From NCBI GenBank assembly GCA_045541875.1, contig JAZQJX010000075.1, positions 1-19,095 of the forward strand: DNA of 19,095 nucleotides. The letters run 5' to 3'. The DNA is from RGIG1828 sp045541875 (lineage in GTDB: Bacteria > Bacillota > Clostridia > UMGS1810). The notes below the pieces were generated by a model, which worked only from the letters and a program-made list of their open reading frames with translations, was not told the DNA's origin and ran no database searches. The translations under genes were made by a program, and so were the position numbers. Positions within the stretch are counted from its first letter, which is position 1. Each line of letters starts with the position of its first letter. Positions 1-7,033 of the stretch are shown here, one piece after another.

Positions 1-1
1 T

Positions 2-165
2 TTTGCAACAAGTTGCAAAGCTAAATTATTGCTTCGCAATAGCTAAATTGCTTCATTGAAGCAGCTAAATTAAATTTGCCAAAGTCAAGCTGCCCGCAGG
101 GCAATTTAGCTCCCGAAGGGAATTTAGCTGACATTTGTCAAATTAGCTTGCCGTAAGGCAAATTT
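2..165. repeat. Hairpin array A: variable short palindromes joined by a constant AGCTAAATT / AATTTAGCT linker
   Basis: Seven short inverted repeats follow one another: 2-19 (TTTGCAAC/GTTGCAAA), 28-40 (ATTGC-TTC-GCAAT), 50-62 (GCTTC-ATT-GAAGC), 91-103 (TGCCC-GCA-GGGCA), 111-121 (TCCC-GAA-GGGA), 129-140 (TGACA/TGTCA) and 148-161 (TTGCC-GTAA-GGCAA). Stems differ completely in sequence, but both arms always match. Between them lies a fixed linker: AGCTAAATT at 19-27, 41-49 and 63-71, then its reverse complement AATTTAGCT at 103-111 and 121-129, and a shortened AATTAGCT at 141-148. The linker therefore flips orientation near position 80-90, making the array roughly symmetric; AAATTTGCC (72-80) also matches GGCAAATTT (157-165) as an outer inverted repeat. 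The pattern is plain in the sequence. Its function is unknown to me. It sits upstream of the first lyase gene and could lie in its mRNA leader. It may extend left of the window. Confidence 0.85.
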
Positions 166-175
166 ATACCATTCA

Positions 176-191
176 AAATGTAATTACATTT
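176..191. other. 16-bp perfect palindrome upstream of gene 1
   Basis: AAATGTAA followed directly by its reverse complement TTACATTT. It lies 69 bases before the gene 1 start, just after the hairpin array. It could be a regulator binding site or a further array unit; nothing here decides between them. No convincing -35/-10 pair was found between it and the gene. Confidence 0.4.
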
Positions 192-259
192 CGACTTAAC
201 TTCTCCAAACTATTTTGTCAACCGGATAGAAAAAACGCAAACAAGGAAGATGTGATAAA

Positions 260-3200
260 ATGAAGAAAATAATATGCACGGCGCTTGCATTTTTTATGAT
301 TTCTGCAAGCGTATTCGAAGTAAAGGCAGATATTAAGGATTCCAAATCTGTATCATCAGATAATCTCTCTTTGTCGGGAAAATCAGTTCCGACTTTGGAT
401 AGCGGTAATATTATTATCGAAGCAGAGGATATGGGCTATTCTTCAGATGCCAAAATCATTTCTGACAGTAATGCATCCGGAGGTTATGCTCTTACCTGCG
501 CCAATAAAAAGTATGCAGACGCTCCTGAAGAGGTTGAAAATGTAACAATGAGCCTTAAAATCAATGTTCCCGAATCACAAATGGGACGCTACCGTCTGTG
601 GTGCCGTCTGAAAACTCCCGCCGGAGGTATTTCATACTTCTATTCAATGAACGATTCTTCAAATTATCAGACGCAGTGGTTTGCCACAAACTCTGATTAT
701 TACTGGATTAAACTTTCAACCATTAACTTAAGTGACGGCACTTTTGAATATAACATAAAATACAGAGATTATGCTTTCAGAATTGATAAGTTTGTTATTA
801 CAAATAACAATGATTTTAAACCGGTTGGGAAAGATGATGTTCCCGGTGTAGCAGAGCCAACTGCTCCTCTTCCGCCCTTCACTCCTCCTGCAGGTGTTCA
901 CCCGAGGGTGCTTTTCAGATCGGAAGATATCCCAAAGATTAAGGAAAATGCAAAGCATCCTGTTCTTGCCACAATGTATTCACAAGTCAAACAAAGAGCA
1001 TTCCTTGATATGGATTGCCATATGCCCGACAATGGCGGGGTAAATAACGTTTCCATCGACCACGTGTTTAACATTCAATGTCGGGCACTTATGTATGCTC
1101 TTGGAGAGGCAGACGAAAATCACGCAAAACAGACTGTGCAGCACATGAAAGATATGTATGACACTCTTGTATGGTCAAGTGCCAATGACATCACACGTCA
1201 GATGGGTGCGGTTCTTGCAACAAGCGGTTGTGTGTATGACTGGTGTTTTGACGTTTTAACAGAAGAAGACAAAGACTACTTCATCCTGCAGATGAAGAGG
1301 CTTGCACTTAAAATGGAAATTGGGTTCCCTGCAGGTATGGGAGAAACCTTCGCAGGACACGGCGGAGAAGGTGAACTTTTTTACTTCCAGTCCACAGCAG
1401 GTATTGCCATCTATGATGAAGACCCCCAGATGTATAATGCAGCAGCAGGTGTTTTGTATGAATATATGTTTGAAACAAGAAAAGCCTTCAATGCATCGGG
1501 AATTCACCCCGCAGGTTCAGCCTACGGTCCTGTGAGAGCAATGTGGGAGGTTATCGGTCAGCTCGTATTTGAAAGAATGGGCGATGAAAGCGTAATGGGG
1601 AATGACTTTGATAAAATCCCTCTCACAACAATTCATATGAGACAACCAAACGGAATGTATGTTGAAGACGGTGACACATGGATTGGCATAAGTTCTGCAA
1701 CAGGCCCCACATATCAGTCAAATGACCTGCCTCTCATGGTATATTCATCCTACTATGATAATCCATATGTATATGGCGAAGCAGTAAAGCAGTTGTCTAT
1801 AAGAGGCTATAACGCAGGCTCATCAATATATGATAACGGAGTACTTGCACTTCTTTTCCTCGATCCCAACAAGGAATTTGCATATCCCGATGATTATGGC
1901 AAGGAAGAACCTCTCACTCACTTTACCTCATATCCCATAACAACAATGAACGCAAGAACCTCATGGAGACAGGGTATGCTTGGCGAAACTGCCCAGGTTT
2001 TTGTCAACGGTCAGGAAAAATTAGTCGGTGACCACGACCACGAACACTCTGACATTGGCTCTTTTTCAATCTACTATAAAGGTCTTCTCACCTCCGGTGG
2101 CGGTACATATTCAGGTGAAGCAGGTGGCTGGGGAATTCCTCACTATTATAATTACTACAGAAGAACAGTTTCCAAAAACTGCGTAACAGTATATGATCCC
2201 AACGAAACATTCGGTATTACAGGCTATCCTCTCAACTATGACCTTGCAAATGACGGCGGTCAGAGATTTGAGGAAAATTCTAAAACCTATGATGAATTTG
2301 TGTCTCACAAAGACCATGCAAGGACCGATTCTGTCTATGCAGGTCCAAACAGAGAAACTCCTGAATTCTCATATCTGAAAACCGACCTTACAAATGCATA
2401 TTCCGATAAAATTACGGGCTACACACGTTCAACAGTCGCCCTGAATCTTTTCAGTACCGATTATCCTCTTGCCTTTATCTGCTATGATAACATTTCATCA
2501 TCAGATGAAACCTTTAAAAAGACATGGAATCTTCAGTCAATTGACACAGAGCCCGTAACAGAGGGCAATATCACCACAATTGAAAGAAATACCTATGGCT
2601 ACACAGGAAAGCTTGTTGTTCAGACAATGATTCCCGAAGGTCAGAATGCAGTCTTCACAAATGTTGGTGGTCAGGGCAAGGAAAGTTTTGTTGACGGTGT
2701 CAACTATGACAACTGGGAAACTTATCACGAGCAGGGGCTATGGAGACTTGAACTTTCGCCAAAAGAACCTGCAAAAGACGATGTGTTCTTAAATGCTATG
2801 TATGTTACAGACAAGACCAAAAATCTCCCCGCTCTTCCTATGACAAAATATGAAACAGAAATGTTTTATGGCGTTGGAGTTATGGACAGGCTCGTATTTT
2901 TCTCAAAACAAAGAGATATGACATCCGCCTCCTTCACTCTCAGTGTTCCCGAGAGCGAATATGAAAAGATGAGTGTTCTTGTAACTGACGTTGCAAAAGG
3001 AAAATGGCAGGTGTCAGGAACTAATGAGGACACAGTTTTTGAAACCGGTGAAGACGAAAACGTAATCTATCTCCGCCTTAGTGCAGGGGACTACACATTT
3101 ACAAAGGTTGATGACGCTATAGAGGCAGTTAAAACTGAATATCCGAGAGACGAAAGAGTTTTAAGAGCGGGCGATGTACTTGTATATAATACATCAGAGA

Positions 3201-4660
3201 AAAGATTTTCCTACACCCAGGATCCAACTGCTGCAAGAGACAATCATCCCTTCCTCTCTGAAGACGATTTCAGAGCAAACGGTGCACTTGTCACAGTTTC
3301 AGGCAATCAGGTGACTCTCACAAGAGGTACGCTGCAGACTATTCTCACAATCGGAAGCAAAGAGGCAATAAAAAACGGTGTCCCCCATACAAATGAAACT
3401 GCACCCTTTATCGGCAGTAACGGAAAAGTGTATATCAGTCCTCTTGAAAACAGCAAAATTCTTGGAATGAACGTGACTTACGACTCGTTTTCAAGAATTC
3501 TGAAGGTCAGAAAGACTGCACCATCAGCCATTGCTATTTCTTCGGCTTTAGGAAATGCCAAGGCGGTGGCAGGCTCAAAAGTTGTAATAAACACAGAATC
3601 AACCTATGAAAATTCTGATGTGGTTTACTACTGCAACGGTGTTAAATATGAAGACAACAAGGTTGTTGCCTCTGCCGGCACAAACACAGTTTATGCTCAG
3701 GCGATAGAAAAAACATCAGGAAAGGTTCTCGCAACATCTGCTTCAATAACCTTTGAAGCATATGATGATGATTTCAAAAACACATTCTCCAGGCAAAATG
3801 TCAGTGGAATAACAAGCGGAGAGTATATCCGCACAGGCAACCTGTTCCCGGGTGTTACAGCCTTGCCAAGACTCTATTATCAGTCTGCGGATATAACTTT
3901 AGCAGATGGTCAGACCTATAGCATTACGGTGGGTTCTCATATCACAGTAAAGAACAGCAAAACAGAATTTACCGGCACAGAAGTATGGCCTGTGTTCTTT
4001 AAATTTACATCCGATTACATTCAGGTAACAACATCGGTAACAGGCAGTATGGCAAGGGATAAATATATTGTAATTCCCCGCACTCAGGGAGATAAAACCT
4101 ATAATATAAAAACAATATATGATCCTCTCTACGGCTCATATATCCTTCTTGTAGATGATGTTATATATTCTGTAATTGATGTCAGTGCATCGAAGGGAAA
4201 CCCGTCATATGATTTGACACCGGGAAAGATAAGTCATAACGGGTATGGATTTATGTATCTTCAGTCTGCTGACCCCGGAGTATTTTCCAACTATAAGGCA
4301 GGATACTCCGAAATCCCTGAAAACCATTCAAGGATAGTATACATTAACAATGAAAACTCTGTATCAGTCAGAAACAAACTCACAGGCAAAGACGACCTCA
4401 TTGTTAACTTTACTGCAATAAAAGGTGATTTTGATAATGTTCTTTGCATAGCAACGGTTCTTGAAACAGACGGAGAACTTGTTTCTCTTGCAACGCATAA
4501 TGTGATGTTTGACTCTAAAAAGGATTCTGAACAGGTAAGTCTTAAACTTGAAAATCTTCCCTCAGGTATTGCGGAAGGCGGATATACAGTTAACGTAATG
4601 CTTTGGGATGCAAAAGACTATACTCCCATTGTTTCAAAAATTGTTATGCCCAATAACTAA
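260..4660 (+). CDS. Secreted heparinase II/III-type polysaccharide lyase-like protein, 1466 aa, with Ig-like and LamG-like C-terminus
   Basis: Signal peptide at residues 1-23 (MKK, hydrophobic core, VKA|D cleavage). Residues about 50-190 form a beta-rich domain opening with EAEDMGY, like CBM6/35-type carbohydrate-binding modules. From GVHPRVLF (about 212) a helical alpha/alpha-toroid region runs to about 560 and includes GHGGEGELFYFQ, with H367 a candidate active-site histidine. The His/Asp-rich DHDHEHSDIG (591-600) opens the C-terminal beta-sandwich typical of heparinase II/III proteins, followed by a Tyr-rich stretch near 629. Residues about 965-1087 look like a copper-amine-oxidase-type stalk domain, about 1091-1168 Ig-like, 1170-1355 LamG-like, and 1356-1466 a final beta-sandwich. 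Such lyases cleave acidic glycans by beta-elimination; substrate and activity are inferred. The start has a weakish AAGGA at 243-247, 12 bases upstream. No SLH, sortase or dockerin anchor is seen. It is paralogous to the gene at 9675 but followed by terminators, so probably transcribed separately. Confidence 0.85.
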   Translation: MKKIICTALAFFMISASVFEVKADIKDSKSVSSDNLSLSGKSVPTLDSGNIIIEAEDMGYSSDAKIISDSNASGGYALTCANKKYADAPEEVENVTMSLKINVPESQMGRYRLWCRLKTPAGGISYFYSMNDSSNYQTQWFATNSDYYWIKLSTINLSDGTFEYNIKYRDYAFRIDKFVITNNNDFKPVGKDDVPGVAEPTAPLPPFTPPAGVHPRVLFRSEDIPKIKENAKHPVLATMYSQVKQRAFLDMDCHMPDNGGVNNVSIDHVFNIQCRALMYALGEADENHAKQTVQHMKDMYDTLVWSSANDITRQMGAVLATSGCVYDWCFDVLTEEDKDYFILQMKRLALKMEIGFPAGMGETFAGHGGEGELFYFQSTAGIAIYDEDPQMYNAAAGVLYEYMFETRKAFNASGIHPAGSAYGPVRAMWEVIGQLVFERMGDESVMGNDFDKIPLTTIHMRQPNGMYVEDGDTWIGISSATGPTYQSNDLPLMVYSSYYDNPYVYGEAVKQLSIRGYNAGSSIYDNGVLALLFLDPNKEFAYPDDYGKEEPLTHFTSYPITTMNARTSWRQGMLGETAQVFVNGQEKLVGDHDHEHSDIGSFSIYYKGLLTSGGGTYSGEAGGWGIPHYYNYYRRTVSKNCVTVYDPNETFGITGYPLNYDLANDGGQRFEENSKTYDEFVSHKDHARTDSVYAGPNRETPEFSYLKTDLTNAYSDKITGYTRSTVALNLFSTDYPLAFICYDNISSSDETFKKTWNLQSIDTEPVTEGNITTIERNTYGYTGKLVVQTMIPEGQNAVFTNVGGQGKESFVDGVNYDNWETYHEQGLWRLELSPKEPAKDDVFLNAMYVTDKTKNLPALPMTKYETEMFYGVGVMDRLVFFSKQRDMTSASFTLSVPESEYEKMSVLVTDVAKGKWQVSGTNEDTVFETGEDENVIYLRLSAGDYTFTKVDDAIEAVKTEYPRDERVLRAGDVLVYNTSEKRFSYTQDPTAARDNHPFLSEDDFRANGALVTVSGNQVTLTRGTLQTILTIGSKEAIKNGVPHTNETAPFIGSNGKVYISPLENSKILGMNVTYDSFSRILKVRKTAPSAIAISSALGNAKAVAGSKVVINTESTYENSDVVYYCNGVKYEDNKVVASAGTNTVYAQAIEKTSGKVLATSASITFEAYDDDFKNTFSRQNVSGITSGEYIRTGNLFPGVTALPRLYYQSADITLADGQTYSITVGSHITVKNSKTEFTGTEVWPVFFKFTSDYIQVTTSVTGSMARDKYIVIPRTQGDKTYNIKTIYDPLYGSYILLVDDVIYSVIDVSASKGNPSYDLTPGKISHNGYGFMYLQSADPGVFSNYKAGYSEIPENHSRIVYINNENSVSVRNKLTGKDDLIVNFTAIKGDFDNVLCIATVLETDGELVSLATHNVMFDSKKDSEQVSLKLENLPSGIAEGGYTVNVMLWDAKDYTPIVSKIVMPNN

Positions 4661-4685
4661 ATAACGAAAATTTCATACTTTTCAC

Positions 4686-4722
4686 AGCGGTCAAAACAGG
4701 TACTGTCTCTGCTTTGACCGCT
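4686..4722 (+). terminator. Stem-loop after gene 1 (possible terminator, weak T-tract)
   Basis: AGCGGTCAAA (4686-4695) pairs perfectly with TTTGACCGCT (4713-4722), and a smaller ACAG-GTA-CTGT hairpin (4696-4706) nests inside. It starts 25 bases after the gene 1 stop. Only a short TTTT follows, six bases after the stem, so termination may be inefficient; it may instead protect the 3' end of the mRNA. Confidence 0.55.
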
Positions 4723-4792
4723 GACTCATTTTCAGGGGATAAATTAAACCGATTTGGACAAAAAAAACCATTGAAAGCGACCACAAATAATG

Positions 4793-4821
4793 TTGACAGC
4801 ATCATGATTTCAAACTATAAT
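4793..4821 (+). promoter_or_regulatory. Perfect-consensus sigma-A promoter
   Basis: TTGACA (4793-4798), a 17-base spacer, then TATAAT (4816-4821): both hexamers match consensus exactly with optimal spacing. Transcription would start near 4828-4830. The first thing downstream is the terminator at 4844-4879, not a gene, so this promoter would make a very short RNA unless there is read-through. Confidence 0.7.
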
Positions 4822-4827
4822 AATAAT

Positions 4828-4879
4828 GCACGGAGAATTGGAGCGCACTTGTTTTGTTACAAAATAGGTGCGTTTTTTT
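4828..4879 (+). ncRNA. Candidate ~50-nt small RNA or attenuated leader
   Basis: This segment is defined by the consensus promoter just upstream and the strong intrinsic terminator that ends it. About 16 bases (containing GGAGAATTGGAG) precede the terminator stem. There is no room for a meaningful reading frame. It could be a small RNA or an abortive leader whose read-through feeds the operon beginning at 5358. No known riboswitch or T-box pattern was recognised. Only DNA signals support this; no family is assigned. Confidence 0.35.
4844..4879 (+). terminator. Strong intrinsic terminator
   Basis: CGCAC (4844-4848) pairs with GTGCG (4868-4872). Inside it, TTTTGT pairs with ACAAAA across a TTG/TAG internal loop, and seven Ts (4873-4879) follow at once. 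It lies 185 bases beyond the gene 1 stop, so it could back up the weaker stem-loop at 4686, but it also ends any transcript from the promoter at 4793-4821. Confidence 0.75.
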
Positions 4880-4963
4880 GTCTTATAGGAATTCATCTTA
4901 AAAATTTTTCGAACTTTTTCACATGTTTATATGTAAAATTTCTATTTTGCAAAAAATTGGGAT

Positions 4964-4992
4964 TTGATATAATTGTATCACAAGATTATAAT
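4964..4992 (+). promoter_or_regulatory. Probable main promoter of the six-gene operon
   Basis: TTGATA (4964-4969), a 17-base spacer, then TATAAT (4987-4992), with only one -35 mismatch. An overlapping alternative uses the extended -10 TGA-TATAAT (TATAAT at 4968-4973) with TTGCAA at 4947-4952 and a short 15-base spacer. Either lies downstream of the terminator at 4844-4879, so it would transcribe the operon starting at 5358 with a leader of about 360 nt. Confidence 0.55.
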
Positions 4993-5344
4993 GTTGCCTC
5001 TTTATAAAAACACTTTTTTGACTGAATCATACAATAAAAAAATCTCTGATACATTGCGTGAAATACGGGTTTTATGGTAAATTTATAATATGCAGAGTAT
5101 AATTATACCACTTGTGTAAAACCGGGTGATGTGATACTATCATAATATGACAGAAATGTTGATTTTATCTGAGGCAAAATTTTAAATAAAATTAACATGG
5201 GATTTGAGATGTCAGACTGATTGATTCAGGCGACAAAAAGCACCTTTGACTGTTGTTTTCAGGCAAAGTGTGTGATAGAATTATTGCATAAAATATTGAA
5301 AATTACACTTTATCGTTTTTCAAAAATCACTTTTTAACACAAAC
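4993..5344 (+). other. AT-rich intergenic leader, no gene seen
   Basis: No supportable coding frame. Visible elements are a 12-bp perfect palindrome GTATAATTATAC (5097-5108), the inverted repeat TGATA-C-TATCA (5132-5142) inside a weaker promoter candidate, and a loose hairpin with CACCTTTG (5240-5247) and CAAAGTG (5264-5270) arms. If transcription starts near 5000, the whole stretch would be the operon's untranslated leader. I recognise no riboswitch class. AraC-type binding sites are plausible here but cannot be identified from one copy. Confidence 0.5.
5112..5140 (+). promoter_or_regulatory. Weaker promoter candidate overlapping an inverted repeat
   Basis: TTGTGT (5112-5117), a 17-base spacer, then TACTAT (5135-5140) preceded by TGA, an extended -10 form. 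The -10 lies inside the inverted repeat TGATA-C-TATCA (5132-5142), so a protein bound there would block it. Chance occurrence in AT-rich DNA is quite possible. Confidence 0.3.
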
Positions 5345-5357
5345 AGGAGGAAAGAAA

Positions 5358-7031
5358 ATGAAAAAAGTTCTTTGTATTATCGTATCATTTGTTATGGTGA
5401 TATGCCAGTGTGCATTTGCTGCAGACGTGGCGATTAAAGATGCCGGCAAAGACATTGTAACAGTTAGCGGAAGCATCGGGGAGGAAGGACTCGTTTCCGT
5501 AATGATAATAAACCCCGGATTTGGTGCAGATGATGTTTTGCCTCAAAGCAGACAGGCTGTTCAGTTCTACGGAACTGCAAACGAGGATGCTGACGGTTTT
5601 GAAATTGATGTGAGAATGACAGATCCTCACGGATATGAAGGAGGAGAATATACAGTTGTATATTCCAACGGTTCTGTCACCAAGACTGAATCCTTTGTGT
5701 TCTATTTCTATGGCAAAAAACTTGACACAATTAAGAGCATTAACGAAGACGGAGTTGAAGGACAGGTGGAGGATGCGTACAGAGTGTACAGCCTTGACAG
5801 TGCAAAACTCTATGATGCAGTTTCCACACAAAGTCTTGAACGTATACTTTTGTCAATGGGCGAATTTGAAGAAAATGTTGATGTTATGTATGCTGCTCTT
5901 TTAGATGCACTTCACATTGCCGCATATTCCGATGGCGCAGACATACTTGTTGAAGACGGCAGACTTTCCTATGTTGATGTTGTTGGAATAGATGAAGAAG
6001 ATACATATGAAGACTACCTTTCAAAACTTTCAGATTCTGGAGTCAAGGCAGTGCACGATGCTGTTCTTGGCGGTGAGTATGAAACAGACGAGGACATAAA
6101 AGACGCGTTTTCCGACGCAGTTATATTAAATTATATTACCAATGCAAAATCCATGGGCTTTGGCCACGTTTCGGAAGTTTTCAAAAAATATGACGAACTT
6201 CTTTCGGAGAATGGAATTGACACAGAACTTATAGACGATGTGGACAACAAAAATTATGTCTATAAAAAACTTGCATCTTCAACCGATAAGAACTTTGCCG
6301 ACCTTAAGAAAACCTACGAAAAAGCGTTGAAAAACGCTGACAGTCAGGGCGAATCCACCGGAGGCGGCGGTGGCGGCGGAGGAGGCGGAAGTTTCTCCGA
6401 AAGCACAGTCACCATTCCCTCAGACGGTCCAAGCACACCTGTTATTTCCGGTCAGGAAAACGGAAGCGGATATATAGACAATGCATCTCACCCCTTTGAG
6501 GATATGGCAGATGTATCATGGGCGTCGGAATCAGTTGGCGCACTCTACAAAAGAGGCATAATTTCAGGAAAATCAACTAAAGCCTTTGACCCTTCAGGCT
6601 TTGTCACAAGAGAGGAATTTGCAAAAATGGCAGTTCTTGCCTTCGTGGGAAGACCTGATGGTACACAAAATCCCTTCTCGGATGTGTCGGGCTGGTCAGT
6701 TCCATATGTCGCCTCAGCATTTGCTGAAGGAATCATTCAGGGAATAAGTGAAACAACCTTTAACCCTACAGGAAACATAACCCGTGAGCAGGCGGCAACC
6801 ATAATTGCAAGAGCGATGGAAAATGCCGGATTCAAATTTGAAAAAGAACCCGAAACCTTTGATGATGACGAGTCCATAAGTGAATGGGCAAAAGAAAGCA
6901 TCGGAGTTTTGGCAGGAGAGGAAATAATAAACGGCAGGGAAGACGATCTGTTTTGCCCTGGTGAGAATATGACAAGGGCGGAAGCCGCTAAACTCATATA
7001 TACAGCCATGATAGTGAATGGAGGGATTTGA
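5358..7031 (+). CDS. Exported protein with three C-terminal SLH domains (cell-wall anchor), 557 aa
   Basis: Signal peptide at residues 1-21 (cleavage after CAFA). Residues about 22-115 look like a beta-sandwich, and about 120-330 is mainly helical and acidic with no family I recognise. A run of ten glycines (335-344) then links to three S-layer homology domains from about 376 to the end. Each carries the signature motif intact: VTREEFAKM, ITREQAATI and MTRAEAAKL. SLH triplets bind pyruvylated secondary cell-wall polymer in Gram-positives, so this protein should be tethered to the wall; its N-terminal part presumably faces out or holds partners. Ribosome binding site AGGAGG (5345-5350) is 7 bases before the ATG. 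It is the first gene of the operon, and the next gene starts 2 bases after its stop. Anchoring is well supported; the role of the N-terminal half is unknown. Confidence 0.85.
   Translation: MKKVLCIIVSFVMVICQCAFAADVAIKDAGKDIVTVSGSIGEEGLVSVMIINPGFGADDVLPQSRQAVQFYGTANEDADGFEIDVRMTDPHGYEGGEYTVVYSNGSVTKTESFVFYFYGKKLDTIKSINEDGVEGQVEDAYRVYSLDSAKLYDAVSTQSLERILLSMGEFEENVDVMYAALLDALHIAAYSDGADILVEDGRLSYVDVVGIDEEDTYEDYLSKLSDSGVKAVHDAVLGGEYETDEDIKDAFSDAVILNYITNAKSMGFGHVSEVFKKYDELLSENGIDTELIDDVDNKNYVYKKLASSTDKNFADLKKTYEKALKNADSQGESTGGGGGGGGGGSFSESTVTIPSDGPSTPVISGQENGSGYIDNASHPFEDMADVSWASESVGALYKRGIISGKSTKAFDPSGFVTREEFAKMAVLAFVGRPDGTQNPFSDVSGWSVPYVASAFAEGIIQGISETTFNPTGNITREQAATIIARAMENAGFKFEKEPETFDDDESISEWAKESIGVLAGEEIINGREDDLFCPGENMTRAEAAKLIYTAMIVNGGI
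7020..7025 (+). promoter_or_regulatory. Ribosome binding site that sets the start of the next gene at GTG 7034
   Basis: GGAGGG lies 8 bases before GTG 7034 but only 2 bases before the in-frame TTG at 7028, which is too close. GTG 7034 is therefore the better start and gives a normal signal peptide beginning MNKR. The 10-mer TGATAGTGAA occurs at 7009-7018 and again at 7029-7038, flanking this site. Confidence 0.65.
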
Positions 7032-7033
7032 TA

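Noticed and set aside
2..165. CRISPR array
   Set aside because: The constant part is only nine bases and the variable parts are palindromes, the reverse of CRISPR layout. No cas genes are present.
260..4660. Assigning a specific substrate (heparin, chondroitin or alginate) to the lyases
   Set aside because: The heparinase II/III fold covers several substrates, and no motif visible here separates them.
4714..5007. 97-codon open frame on the + strand
   Set aside because: It begins inside the stem-loop after gene 1 and runs through a consensus promoter, a strong terminator and a second promoter. It has no ribosome binding site and its product is of low complexity.
5385..5831. 148-codon minus-strand open frame
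   Set aside because: It lies entirely opposite the signal peptide and N-terminal domain of the SLH gene, has no ribosome binding site and no recognisable product.
7028..7033. TTG 7028 as the start of the 875-aa protein
   Set aside because: It is only 2 bases after GGAGGG; GTG 7034 has proper spacing and gives a standard signal peptide.
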